Shown piece by piece: positions 9,401 to 16,651 of a stretch of 64,000 nucleotides of DNA. How positions within the stretch are numbered: the stretch's first letter is position 1; every line of letters starts with the position of its first letter. A program made the translations under genes and the position numbers. The notes beneath the pieces are model-generated. The model saw only the letters and a list, made by a program, of their open reading frames with translations. It was not told where the DNA came from and ran no database searches. This DNA is from Bacillota bacterium (lineage in GTDB: Bacteria > Bacillota > Clostridia > Christensenellales > SZUA-584): the NCBI GenBank assembly GCA_023416745.1, contig JAEZHF010000031.1, positions 6,103-70,102 of the forward strand, given 5' to 3'.

Positions 9401-10872
9401 AGCCAGACAGGACAGGGACATCCGGTAAGGCAGCCCCGACAGGCAAGCTGACAAGCAATGAAAAGAAGATGGCACGTGTGTGGGCGCGTATACTCAAAAC
9501 GGAGGCTATCGGGCCGGACTCCAATTTCTTTGCGCTAGGCGGAGACTCACTGGGCGTGATCAAGGTGCAGGCCGCAGTGTTGCAATATGGCTGGGGCATT
9601 CGCACACGGGATTTTTATGAGCAAGAAACTCTGCGCAAGATATGTCAGCGGTTGGGCAAAACGCAGGCCCAGCAGCTGCGTCCCGAAAAGGTGTATCAGC
9701 GCATAGAAGGCATGCGCGGCGTACCGGTGCGTGAATATGCGCATCTTCAGCCGCCTGTCATGAAACGTGTGCTTCTGACAGGTGCGACCGGTTATCTGGG
9801 AGCGTTGCTGCTTGCGGAGCTCGCCGAAAAGCCGGGCACGATTGTATACTGCGTGGTGCGCGGTGCGAGCGACGCGGCATGCGGCAAATATTTGCGCGAT
9901 GTCCTCGCGTTCTATTTTGGTGACTGCTCTGGCATCATGAAAAAGGCTGTGCCGCTGCGCGGCGATATCACACGCGATAAACTGGGCCTTTCCGACGCGG
10001 ACTGGAACAAAGCCATGTCGGCGGACACCATCATTCACAGCGCTGCCATCACCGACCATATCGGCAGCGCGGATGTGTTCGACCGTATTAACGTGGATGG
10101 CACTGCACACGTGATTGCTCTTGCCAAGGCGTCAGGCGCGGCGCTACTGCACGTTTCCACCGAAAGCGTTTCGGGAACGGTGTTTACGGACGACGCATCC
10201 CGCACCGGTGAGTTCACAGAAAAGGATTATTATATCGGACAGAATTACGCGGATAATGAGTATGTGCGCAGTAAGTTTCTCGCAGAACTGCTGGTGTTGG
10301 ATGCGCTGGCGGACGGTGTGAACGCGCGCATATTCCGCGTGGGTACGCTCACGGCTACAATGGACGGACGGTTCCAGCTGAGAACGGAGAAGAATGCGTT
10401 CGCGAACCGGCTTAAAGCCATCACCGCGCTGGGCATGGTACCGATGGGGCTGCTGGGGGCAAGAGTGGAGATGACACCGGCAGATGTATGCGCCAAGGCA
10501 ATTATTGCGCTGGCACTAATGCCCGACGAGAAACTTCCGATATATCATGTGTATAATACCAACCTGCTGACAGGCGGCGAGCTTGTGGGGCTTTTGGAGC
10601 AATGCGGCTATCGAGTCACTGTGGTGACCGATAAAGAATTCACTGCGCAAATGAGTGCATTGAGCCGGCGGGGGAAGCTGGATATGCTGACGGGGTTGAT
10701 GGAAGAGCTTAGTCCCGACCACCGGGCGACTGCTGTTAAGATCACGTCGCAGGCCACTGAGGCCAGGCTCCGTGAAGCAGGATTGATTTGGCCGGTGATC
10801 GGCAAGCCATATATCAGGCAATTCATGGGTGCTGTTGGCGGGCTGCACATCGAAGGGAGTCTGGAGGAGTAA
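3487..10872 (+). CDS. Two-module NRPS, C-A-PCP-C-A-PCP-reductase
   Basis: 2461 residues from ATG 3487 (GGGGGG lies about 13 bases upstream; TTG 3466 lacks an RBS). Domains by hand: C1 with HHIISDA at 136-142; A1 from about 440 with YTSGSTG at 606, FDIS at 651, YGPTE at 747 and lysine 937; PCP1 serine 994 (GGDSL); C2 from about 1049 with HHSISDA at 1172; A2 with YTSGSTG at 1632, FDIF around 1678, YGPTE at 1774 and lysine 1964; PCP2 serine 2021; and a terminal NAD(P)-binding reductase from about 2090 with GATGYLG and a Y2259-x3-K2263 pair. There is no epimerase or thioesterase. Such reductases release the thioester as an aldehyde or alcohol. A leading C domain, with an acyl ligase and ACP next door, indicates N-acylation. 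I infer an N-acyl dipeptide aldehyde, a class known from gut clostridial NRPSs. Substrates cannot be named. Confidence 0.93.
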   Translation: MNQQNIHYTLSHPQLRIWYAEMLHPGTGMWNNAGTLKIKGRLDLPLLETALNIMMRDCDTLRIRIGQNDGVPYQYVAEYSSLTVDVIDFSDRGVEKLYEWDTVQTHTPMPMIDSSLCYFAFLRLGENEGGIYAKFHHIISDALSIVSFSNHLMGVYQALLAGREPEPVRVRSYIDYLNDEQAYLSSKRFEYDREFWTELFKQLPEPTVLKQKKTNHYGLKAKRRTHVIRPRLSRQIRDYCAQTGVTVYSLFLSALAIYINRITTKKDLVIGSPVANRTTAQAKDMFGMFVSTVPIRVQTEDEMSFRDFAQEVSGRWFSALKHQKYPYNLLMQDLRGTHKGLEALYDVTLSYQIGKFEKNADAFTLEGRWHFSGWQEPSLCIHVNDREDEGRFVVDYDHHTPLFSVKEIEFIHAHLINIIRDGITRPDTPLYMLDLMSDDEYERVVYQFNATECMFPQGETLLDLWNRHLAQTNGSDVAVICRGESMTYRQLDERSSAMARYLRDKGVVADQSVGLLVKRTMDYPVGVLAILKAGGAFVPIDADLPSERLAYILKDCGAKLLLMSPDLMEKFSVDESVTVVPTDIILEPVHCPEPVCVFRNLAYTIYTSGSTGQPKGVMVEHQSIVHFVYSLSRLWDFSPGARLLCAASISFDISVMELLLAIMNGAVLVLAQEHEVSIPRNMVELIQSAQVNMLCVTPGRMELLLSDKLGASCLRDFREIGMGGDVLPEKLLAQVQQATSARIINFYGPTEITICCTCTDVTNTRVPNIGKPMHNVKAYILDAHKNPVPIGVPGELYIGGRGVARGYINKPELTSERFVRDPFRPGETLYRTGDLVRWYPLGEIEFLGRIDQQVKIRGFRIELAEIENRLLQVPGVAACAVTDRDDADGRKFLCAYLVGNPPVKAVLRAHLLRDLPAYMVPSWFVMVNSLPYNTSGKVARSLLPDPLETHEALVDDYVPPKTATEIMLAKIWSAVLNVKTIGRNDSFFDIGGDSLSIVRVLAQVQLHFSVELRLEDVNLSPYLKDFASLIDSAEAQDYRQIRPIPERKYYPVSSAQQRMWVLSQTERSVTYNMPTAFVLPDKPDSQRLGNAFEKLIARHEVLRTRFVLKDGELHQQVEKNTSFMLEQLTCEPRQLKAVLKSLVKPFNMEQAPLLRAALIDIGSNHLLFIDSHHSISDARSTEVLMGELAALYAGKALAPLALQYKDYAVWQRESAETDTMQRQREYWKSILEGELPMLGLHTDRPRPPQQRFEGARHGFELPPQTMEKLRDFAARHGGTLFMAVLAVYNVLLSRYTGQEDIIVGTPVAGRSRPELQDMAGVFINTIPLRSYPKGNLSFANYFDALKTGVFSALSNADYPFEQLVTDLKLPRDLSRNPVFDTMLIQLKSDFQPPLPGASFYPFDPGVSKLDLTLEVCERDGLQCQFEYNTRLFKKTRIQRMAAHFCRLVELLAEEPDTHLADAPMLTQDELWLVTQGFNQTERLLDRDRTVQSVFEEMSVQNADKTAVISEGVSLTFRELNERANRFAHLLRDMGAGRNTVVALCMRRCTDLMAALFGVLKSGGAYLPLDVAYPVERLKFMLSDSGARILLTDGSVDVPFEGETVHVKDVANSGPCSNLPPVDRPEDTAYVIYTSGSTGLPKGAVLHRRGLLNFYEGVRDVVNYVPEQTSASVTTVSFDIFVCDALLPLLYGSTLVLCTEEELRQAHLLAALIEKHDVKFIQFTPARMRVMMDSAAFRGAMGRHIEKIMLGGEPIPESLLRLLKKYTGARIVNAYGPTEATVYSSFMDLTHTDHVTIGHPICNMRMYVLDRNRRPVPVGVLGEGYISGVGVAAGYLNREELNKKTFLPDPFWPGHTMYKTGDVCVFLEDGDVEMCGRVDHQIKIRGLRIELGEIEAAMRQFKGIEEAVVKDWGECANKYLCGYYAMSEPVSEEALRAYLGKKLPSYMIPSWFVGMFELPTTLNGKVDRKLLGEPDRTGTSGKAAPTGKLTSNEKKMARVWARILKTEAIGPDSNFFALGGDSLGVIKVQAAVLQYGWGIRTRDFYEQETLRKICQRLGKTQAQQLRPEKVYQRIEGMRGVPVREYAHLQPPVMKRVLLTGATGYLGALLLAELAEKPGTIVYCVVRGASDAACGKYLRDVLAFYFGDCSGIMKKAVPLRGDITRDKLGLSDADWNKAMSADTIIHSAAITDHIGSADVFDRINVDGTAHVIALAKASGAALLHVSTESVSGTVFTDDASRTGEFTEKDYYIGQNYADNEYVRSKFLAELLVLDALADGVNARIFRVGTLTATMDGRFQLRTEKNAFANRLKAITALGMVPMGLLGARVEMTPADVCAKAIIALALMPDEKLPIYHVYNTNLLTGGELVGLLEQCGYRVTVVTDKEFTAQMSALSRRGKLDMLTGLMEELSPDHRATAVKITSQATEARLREAGLIWPVIGKPYIRQFMGAVGGLHIEGSLEE

Positions 10873-12719
10873 TGGAACTGGAGCTGGGGTTCTATACAAC
10901 ATGTTTTTCGATACTGGTGTTGTTCATCATGTTTGTCTACTTGTTGTTGGCGAAAAGCAAGAAACAACTCCATTACGTGTTTATACTCATCGTCATCGAG
11001 GTTTTCATCTGGGCGGGTGCTGTTATCGCGCGCGGACTGTCCAGCGGGAATCCAATAATGCTGGTGCTTTGGGAGAATATTACTTATATCGGCTTGGCAA
11101 TGGTACCGGTCAGCTTGATTATTTTGGCAAGGGCTTATTCGGGCAAAGGGCTTACAAAGAAATATTTGCTGCTGTGCATCATACCACTCATCACACAGGT
11201 GATGGCATGGACGAACGACCTGCACGGTTTTTTCTATGAAGCCTATGCTGGTGTGAACGGAAGCCTGGTGAACGTTCCAGGGCTCTACTTTTACTTCCAT
11301 GCAGCTTATTCATATGTTTGTCTGGTAGTTGGTTTCAGCTATCTTGGCTATTTTGCTATCAAAAGCCGAGGGCTGTTTTCTATACAGGCACTGCTGATCA
11401 TTATCGGCAGCATCATTCCGTTTGTTGCAAATATTTGCTATACACTTGGAGTAGCAGGGTTTGACGTCTATTCAACACCCATCGGGTTTGGTGCCATGCT
11501 GGTGTTCTATCTGTTTGCGATGTTCCGGTTTAACCTGCTTAAAGTGTCGCCTATCGCACTGCAGACGGTGATCAACCGCATCTCCGACAGCTTCATTGTG
11601 GTGGATATGGACATGAACATCATCGAGTTTAACAAGACCTATGTCGATAATTTCCATTACTTTTCCGGCTTGCAGCGCGGCGAGAATTTCTATACAATAC
11701 TCAATGAGGGTGATCGATCTAATCTGAGCGCTGATCAATACCGCGAGCTGATCATCAGCACCTCCGAGGCTGGGTCAACACTGGTCAAAGACATTGAGGT
11801 GGAAACAGACGGTTCAAAGCAGTATTACACTGTGGAGTTTACGCCCATCATACAGTGGGAGCGTTGCAGCGCCGTGATTTTGCTGTTCAAGAACATTACG
11901 CAGCATATCAAGGACATGATCAAGATCCAGGATAATCAGGCCATTTTGCTGGAGCGTGAGCGCCTCGCGTCGCTGGGACAGCTGATCGGCGGTATCGCTC
12001 ATAACCTAAAAACGCCCATCATGTCCGTTGCGGGCGGTATCGACCAGGTGGCGTGGCTGGTTCAGGAATACGCTGCTTCCGTGAGTGACCCCGAGGTAAC
12101 AGCGGAGGACCATGCCGAAATTGCCGGCGAGATGCAGAAATGGTTGGGACGTATGAAGATGCATATGGGCTATATGTCCGATATCATATCGACAGTTAAG
12201 GACCAGGCCACCACGTTCACTAACACCGATCAGACATGGTTTACGCTGGATGAGCTCATCAAACGTGTCAAGATATTGATGCAGCACGAGATTGTCAAAA
12301 ATAAGTGCCACTATAAGCAGGATATACAGGTGGATACGGAGCTGCGCATCGGCGGCGATGTCAACAGTATGGTACAGATACTGGACAACATCATCGTGAA
12401 CGCAATACAGGCGTACGACGGGCAGGGCGGTGACATCATACTGAAGATCACTCGTGAAGCAAATACACTGGTGATGGCGCTGTGCGACTTCGGAAAAGGC
12501 ATCGATGAAAAAGTTAAGGACCGCATATTTAAGGAAATGGTAACAACAAAGGGCAAGCATGGCACAGGGCTGGGGCTGTATATGTCGTACAGCACGATAA
12601 AGGGCATGTTCAGAGGCAACATGTGGTTCGAATCGAGCTCAGGACAGGGAACAAAGTTCTATATTCAGCTGCCGCTTCTGCCCGCTGAGCACGCATCGGA
12701 GGATGACCAAATTGCGTAA
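10872..12719 (+). CDS. 7TM-input histidine kinase with PAS domain
   Basis: 615 residues starting at ATG 10872, which overlaps the NRPS stop by one base (TAATG) behind GGAGGAG. The N-terminal ~215 residues form about seven hydrophobic helices resembling the 7TM input module of histidine kinases. A PAS-like region follows (about 230-340), then a dimerisation helix with His377 in GGIAHNLKTP, an ATPase N-box near 506 and GTGLGLY near 562. The kinase presumably senses a membrane-associated or extracellular signal and phosphorylates the response regulator that overlaps its 3' end. Co-transcription with the NRPS suggests that it senses the product or controls its effects, which is inference. Confidence 0.92.
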   Translation: MELELGFYTTCFSILVLFIMFVYLLLAKSKKQLHYVFILIVIEVFIWAGAVIARGLSSGNPIMLVLWENITYIGLAMVPVSLIILARAYSGKGLTKKYLLLCIIPLITQVMAWTNDLHGFFYEAYAGVNGSLVNVPGLYFYFHAAYSYVCLVVGFSYLGYFAIKSRGLFSIQALLIIIGSIIPFVANICYTLGVAGFDVYSTPIGFGAMLVFYLFAMFRFNLLKVSPIALQTVINRISDSFIVVDMDMNIIEFNKTYVDNFHYFSGLQRGENFYTILNEGDRSNLSADQYRELIISTSEAGSTLVKDIEVETDGSKQYYTVEFTPIIQWERCSAVILLFKNITQHIKDMIKIQDNQAILLERERLASLGQLIGGIAHNLKTPIMSVAGGIDQVAWLVQEYAASVSDPEVTAEDHAEIAGEMQKWLGRMKMHMGYMSDIISTVKDQATTFTNTDQTWFTLDELIKRVKILMQHEIVKNKCHYKQDIQVDTELRIGGDVNSMVQILDNIIVNAIQAYDGQGGDIILKITREANTLVMALCDFGKGIDEKVKDRIFKEMVTTKGKHGTGLGLYMSYSTIKGMFRGNMWFESSSGQGTKFYIQLPLLPAEHASEDDQIA

Positions 12720-14241
12720 GAATCTACGTGCCGAGCTTTCAAAAGAATATAAAATCATGGTCATCGACGATGAAGAAGGTATACTCGACAGCATACAGGC
12801 GCTGTTGTACCGCAACGGTTACTGGTGCAGCGTCTTTTCCAACCCGCTGGACGGCCTCGCTGAGCTGTCACGAGAGCATTACGATCTGCTGATACTGGAC
12901 TATTTTATGCAGCCTATACACGGCGAAGAGGTGGTGCAGCAGATACGCAAATCCAACTCCGAGCTGTACATACTGCTGCTTACGGGTCATAAGGATCTGG
13001 CACCACCCATCAGCACCATTAAGTCTTTGGATATTCAGGCTTATTGCGAGAAGAGCGATCGCCTTGATCAGCTTCAGCTGCTGATCGAATCAGGAATTAA
13101 GTCGATATCGCAGATGCGCACGATCAAGCAGTTTCGTGACGGCTTGCAGAGCATTCTCGGGTCCGTACCCAAGATATACCAGCTACAGCCGATCGGCAGC
13201 ATAATGGAAGAAATTCTGCTTCAGCTGTTGCCGATGACAGGCAGCGAAGACGCGTTCATACTGGTGGACGATATTCCGGGCAGCGAGGGAATGTTTGGCG
13301 AATCCGCCCGCAAGAGCATATTCAAGGGCATCGGGCAGTATAACGTGGACATCGACGAGTTTACTGAATTGCTGGATCACCGGCTGATGGAAGCGATCGG
13401 GCAGGCGCGCACGGAGATGACTGTCGTCCGCCACACGGAGGGCGTCATATTCCCGCTGGGGGATGAGAATAATGCGGCGATCGGTGCGATATACGTGCAG
13501 GGAATCAACGCTGACGAGGGCATCAAACTGCTTCAGATCTACGCGCGGCAGGCAGCGTCGTCCATCAACAATGCGTTTCTGCATTCTTTGGTTAATACCA
13601 AGAACGAGGAACTGAGCAGTACCTACGCGCAGCTCAAGGTGCGCTATATGGACACCATCGAGGTGCTGCGTCTTGCGGTGGACGCTAAGGACGAATATAC
13701 CCGCGGCCATTCGGACCGGGTTTCATACTATGCCACCATGATCGGTAAAAAGATGGGTCTTCCTCATGAGGAACTGGAGAAGCTGCGGATCGCGGGCGTG
13801 TTTCACGATATCGGCAAGATCGGTACGGCGGACGATATACTGCTGAAAAGTCAGACGCTCAACGCTGAAGAGTATCAGGAGGTCAAACGCCATCCCATCA
13901 AAGGGGCGATGATACTGTCCGCAGTATCGATGTTTGCGGATATCGTGCCCATCGTGCGGCACCACCATGAGCACATAGATGGCCGGGGCTACCCCGACGG
14001 GCTTAAGGGTGACCAGATAGATCCGCTGGCGCGCATCATCTCAGTAGCCGACGCGTTTGACGCTATGATGAGCGACCGGCATTACCGGCGGCATCTTTCG
14101 CTTGAGGAAACACGGCGGCAGCTGATACAGGGTTCCGGGACTCAGTTTGACGCAAAAGTGGTGAGTGTGCTGCTGGACGCACTGGACAACGACGATGAGC
14201 TGAATGCGATGCTGGCCGCGACGCTGGTCAGCAATGCATGA
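12703..14241 (+). CDS. Response regulator with HD-GYP output
   Basis: 512 residues, overlapping the kinase by 17 bp, with GGAGG directly before ATG 12703. The receiver domain (about 15-130) has VIDDEE, phospho-acceptor Asp66 in LLILDYF, and TG/K positions in LLTGHKD. A middle region of about 150 residues looks GAF-like. The C-terminal HD-GYP domain (about 325-500) is intact: HDIGKIG, the HPIKGA helix, HHHEHIDGRGYP and ADAFDAM. HD-GYP enzymes hydrolyse c-di-GMP through a metal centre, so phosphorylation would be expected to change c-di-GMP level rather than bind DNA. It is the last gene of the operon, with a terminator 20 bp after it. Confidence 0.93.
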   Translation: MTKLRKNLRAELSKEYKIMVIDDEEGILDSIQALLYRNGYWCSVFSNPLDGLAELSREHYDLLILDYFMQPIHGEEVVQQIRKSNSELYILLLTGHKDLAPPISTIKSLDIQAYCEKSDRLDQLQLLIESGIKSISQMRTIKQFRDGLQSILGSVPKIYQLQPIGSIMEEILLQLLPMTGSEDAFILVDDIPGSEGMFGESARKSIFKGIGQYNVDIDEFTELLDHRLMEAIGQARTEMTVVRHTEGVIFPLGDENNAAIGAIYVQGINADEGIKLLQIYARQAASSINNAFLHSLVNTKNEELSSTYAQLKVRYMDTIEVLRLAVDAKDEYTRGHSDRVSYYATMIGKKMGLPHEELEKLRIAGVFHDIGKIGTADDILLKSQTLNAEEYQEVKRHPIKGAMILSAVSMFADIVPIVRHHHEHIDGRGYPDGLKGDQIDPLARIISVADAFDAMMSDRHYRRHLSLEETRRQLIQGSGTQFDAKVVSVLLDALDNDDELNAMLAATLVSNA

Positions 14242-14262
14242 ATATCAGAATTGACTGAATCG

Positions 14263-14290
14263 GCCTTCCGTAAGAACGGGAGGCTTTTTT
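14263..14290 (+). terminator. Intrinsic terminator of the NRPS operon
   Basis: GCCTTCCG (14263-14270) pairs with CGGGAGGC (14277-14284), including one G-T pair, followed by six T residues. Confidence 0.85.
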
Positions 14291-14323
14291 GATTCGTCCT
14301 CAGTGTGTTTGTTCCGGAGAAGT

Positions 14324-14331
14324 GGTATAAT
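14324..14331 (+). promoter_or_regulatory. Extended -10 promoter of the AmmeMemoRadiSam pair
   Basis: TGGTATAAT gives an extended -10 element ending at 14331. No convincing -35 was found. ATG 14363 follows behind GGAGGAG. Confidence 0.45.
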
Positions 14332-14362
14332 AAGGGTATGACGGGAGAAGGAGGAGTTCCAT

Positions 14363-15748
14363 ATGCCGCTGGAATATGCCTGTATTGTACCGCATCCGCC
14401 GCTGATTGTACCCGAGGTGGGGCGGGGTGAAGAGAAGAAGATACAGCCGACAATAGACGCGTATATGCACGTAGCGCAGCGCATCGCCGCAATCAAGCCG
14501 GATACCGTCGTGCTGTGTACGCCGCACTCCGTGATGTACGCCGACTATATCCACATATCGCCCGGGAAGCGGGCAAAGGGAGATCTTGCGCGATTCGGAG
14601 CAACGCAGGTGTCTTTTGAAAAGGAATACGACACGGAGCTGGTCGCGGAGCTGGGGGATCTCGCGTTCGAGACGAATGTGAAGGCCGGAACGCTGGGTGA
14701 AAAGGACGCACAGCTGGATCACGGTACACTGGTGCCGCTGTATTTTATTGAGCAGGAATTTTGCGACTACAAGCTGGTGCGTATTGCGATATCCGGTCAG
14801 CCTCTGATTGCGCATTACCGGCTGGGGCAGCTGATCACGCGGGCAGCCAAACGGCTGGGGCGGCGCTTCGTGTTTGTGGCGAGCGGAGACCTCTCTCATA
14901 AGCTGACCCAAGGTGGTCCGTATGGCTTTTCGCCTGAGGGACCCGCTTTTGACAAACAACTGACGGAAGCGATAAAAGTTGGTGATTTCATGGCATTCCT
15001 GCGCTTTGGGGAGGCGTTCTGCGAATCCGCGGGCGAGTGCGGTCTGCGTTCGTTTATCATGATGGCAGGCGCGCTGGACGGCAAATCAGTGACGCCGGAT
15101 TTTCTCAGTTATGAGGGCCCGTTCGGCGTGGGTTACGCGGTGTGCGGCTACGAGGTGGGTGATCGGGACGAGGGCCGACGTTTTGCAGAAAAATATGAAC
15201 AAGAGCGGATACAGCAGCTGGCCGAGGCCAAGGCGGGCGAGGACGCTTACGTGCGTTTGGCGAGGCTATCGCTGGAAACGTACGTGACGACGGGCAAGCG
15301 TGCGAAGATGCCGGACGGGCTTCCGGATGATATGACGGGGAAGCAGGCCGGAGTATTTGTGTCGCTCAAGAAGGACGGGCGGCTGCGGGGCTGTATCGGC
15401 ACAATCACGCCTACGATGGACAACATAGCGGCAGAGATACTGACGAATGCCGTCAGCGCGGGGACAGGTGATCCGCGGTTCGATCCGGTGGAGGAGCACG
15501 AGCTCTGTGAGCTGGTATATAGCGTGGACGTACTGGGCGACGCGGTACCAAATGTGTCGATGGATGATTTGGATGTGAAGCGCTACGGCGTGATCGTGAC
15601 CAAGGGGCACCGGCGTGGGCTGCTGCTGCCTAATCTGGAGGGCGTGGATACGCCGGAGCAGCAGGTGGACATCGCGCTGCAGAAGGCGGGCATCCGCCGC
15701 GACGAAAAGTATACAATGGAGCGCTTTGAAGTGGTGCGACACAAATGA
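14363..15748 (+). CDS. AmmeMemoRadiSam protein: Memo/LigB-like plus AMMECR1 fusion
   Basis: 461 residues in two parts. Residues 1 to about 265 follow the Memo / class III extradiol dioxygenase fold (VPHPP near the N terminus, LDHGTLVPL near residue 115, ASGDLSHK near residue 175). Residues about 285-461 are an AMMECR1 domain (RGCIGTI, the GDPRF region). These two families occur with a radical SAM enzyme in a widely conserved but poorly understood system, and that enzyme is encoded next with a four-base overlap (ATGA). The family is linked to radical-based modification chemistry in recent literature, but no reaction can be assigned from this sequence. The start has GGAGGAG eight bases upstream. 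Confidence 0.92.
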   Translation: MPLEYACIVPHPPLIVPEVGRGEEKKIQPTIDAYMHVAQRIAAIKPDTVVLCTPHSVMYADYIHISPGKRAKGDLARFGATQVSFEKEYDTELVAELGDLAFETNVKAGTLGEKDAQLDHGTLVPLYFIEQEFCDYKLVRIAISGQPLIAHYRLGQLITRAAKRLGRRFVFVASGDLSHKLTQGGPYGFSPEGPAFDKQLTEAIKVGDFMAFLRFGEAFCESAGECGLRSFIMMAGALDGKSVTPDFLSYEGPFGVGYAVCGYEVGDRDEGRRFAEKYEQERIQQLAEAKAGEDAYVRLARLSLETYVTTGKRAKMPDGLPDDMTGKQAGVFVSLKKDGRLRGCIGTITPTMDNIAAEILTNAVSAGTGDPRFDPVEEHELCELVYSVDVLGDAVPNVSMDDLDVKRYGVIVTKGHRRGLLLPNLEGVDTPEQQVDIALQKAGIRRDEKYTMERFEVVRHK

Positions 15749-16572
15749 AGGTGAAGTGCGGCATATGCCCTCAGGACTGTGTGATGGACGGGGGGCAGAC
15801 GGGCTTCTGCCGGGCACGCAGTGCGAAGGACGGCGCAGTGGTGTGCGACAACTACGGCCTCGTCACATCAATGTCGCTGGACCCTATCGAGAAGAAACCG
15901 TTGCGCTGCTTTCATCCGGGCAGCACGATACTGTCCGTCGGCAGTTTCGGGTGCAATCTGCGCTGCGCGTTCTGCCAGAACCATGAGATTTCGATGTGCA
16001 GCCCGAAGCGGACGCGTACTGTATCCGTGTCGCCGGAGGAGCTGGTGGACAAGGCGCTGGCACTCAAGAGCTCGCGCAACATTGGCATTGCGTATACGTA
16101 TAACGAGCCGCTGATCGGCTATGAATTCGTCCGGGACTGCGCAGTCCTCGCGCACCAAAACGGCCTCAGCAATGTGCTGGTGACCAACGGATACGTCAAC
16201 GAAACGCCGCTGCGCGAATTGCTGCCTTATATCAGCGCGATGAACATCGACCTCAAGGCGTTCGCGGAAGAATTCTACCAGACGCTGCACGGGCACATTG
16301 AGCCCGTTAAGCGGACAATAACCATTGCAGCGGCGCAGTGCCATGTGGAGGTGACGACGCTGATCATACCCGGTCAGAATGACAGTCCGGATGAGATGCG
16401 GGCGCTGTCCGAATGGCTGGCGGCTGTTGATCCTTGTATCCCACTGCACATTTCGCGCTTCTTTCCGCGTTACCATATGACAGACGGTGAAGCGACGCCG
16501 GTGGAGACGGTGTATTCTCTGGCAGATCTCGCGCGCGAGAATCTGGAGCACGTATACACAGGAAATTGCTGA
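15745..16572 (+). CDS. AmmeMemoRadiSam radical SAM enzyme
   Basis: 275 residues. The radical SAM cluster motif is CNLRCAFC near residue 70 (C-x3-C-x2-C). An additional N-terminal cysteine set (CGICPQDC and a later FCRAR, residues 5-24) may bind a second cluster. The protein resembles the pyruvate formate-lyase activase family, with the VTNGYVN and MNIDLKAF segments typical of that fold. It overlaps the Memo/AMMECR1 gene by four bases, so the two are made together. It cleaves S-adenosylmethionine to a 5'-deoxyadenosyl radical; the physiological substrate is not deducible here. Confidence 0.93.
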   Translation: MKVKCGICPQDCVMDGGQTGFCRARSAKDGAVVCDNYGLVTSMSLDPIEKKPLRCFHPGSTILSVGSFGCNLRCAFCQNHEISMCSPKRTRTVSVSPEELVDKALALKSSRNIGIAYTYNEPLIGYEFVRDCAVLAHQNGLSNVLVTNGYVNETPLRELLPYISAMNIDLKAFAEEFYQTLHGHIEPVKRTITIAAAQCHVEVTTLIIPGQNDSPDEMRALSEWLAAVDPCIPLHISRFFPRYHMTDGEATPVETVYSLADLARENLEHVYTGNC

Positions 16573-16602
16573 CAAAATACACCTGATTGCATTTGTTATG
16601 TA

Positions 16603-16630
16603 TTGATTCACATCTCCTTTATGGTATAAT
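16603..16630 (+). promoter_or_regulatory. Promoter of the zinc-ribbon gene group
   Basis: TTGATT at 16603-16608 and TATAAT at 16625-16630, 16 bp apart, with a TGG extension before the -10 box. Confidence 0.55.
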
Positions 16631-16651
16631 ATTTCATAATACATTACTCGG

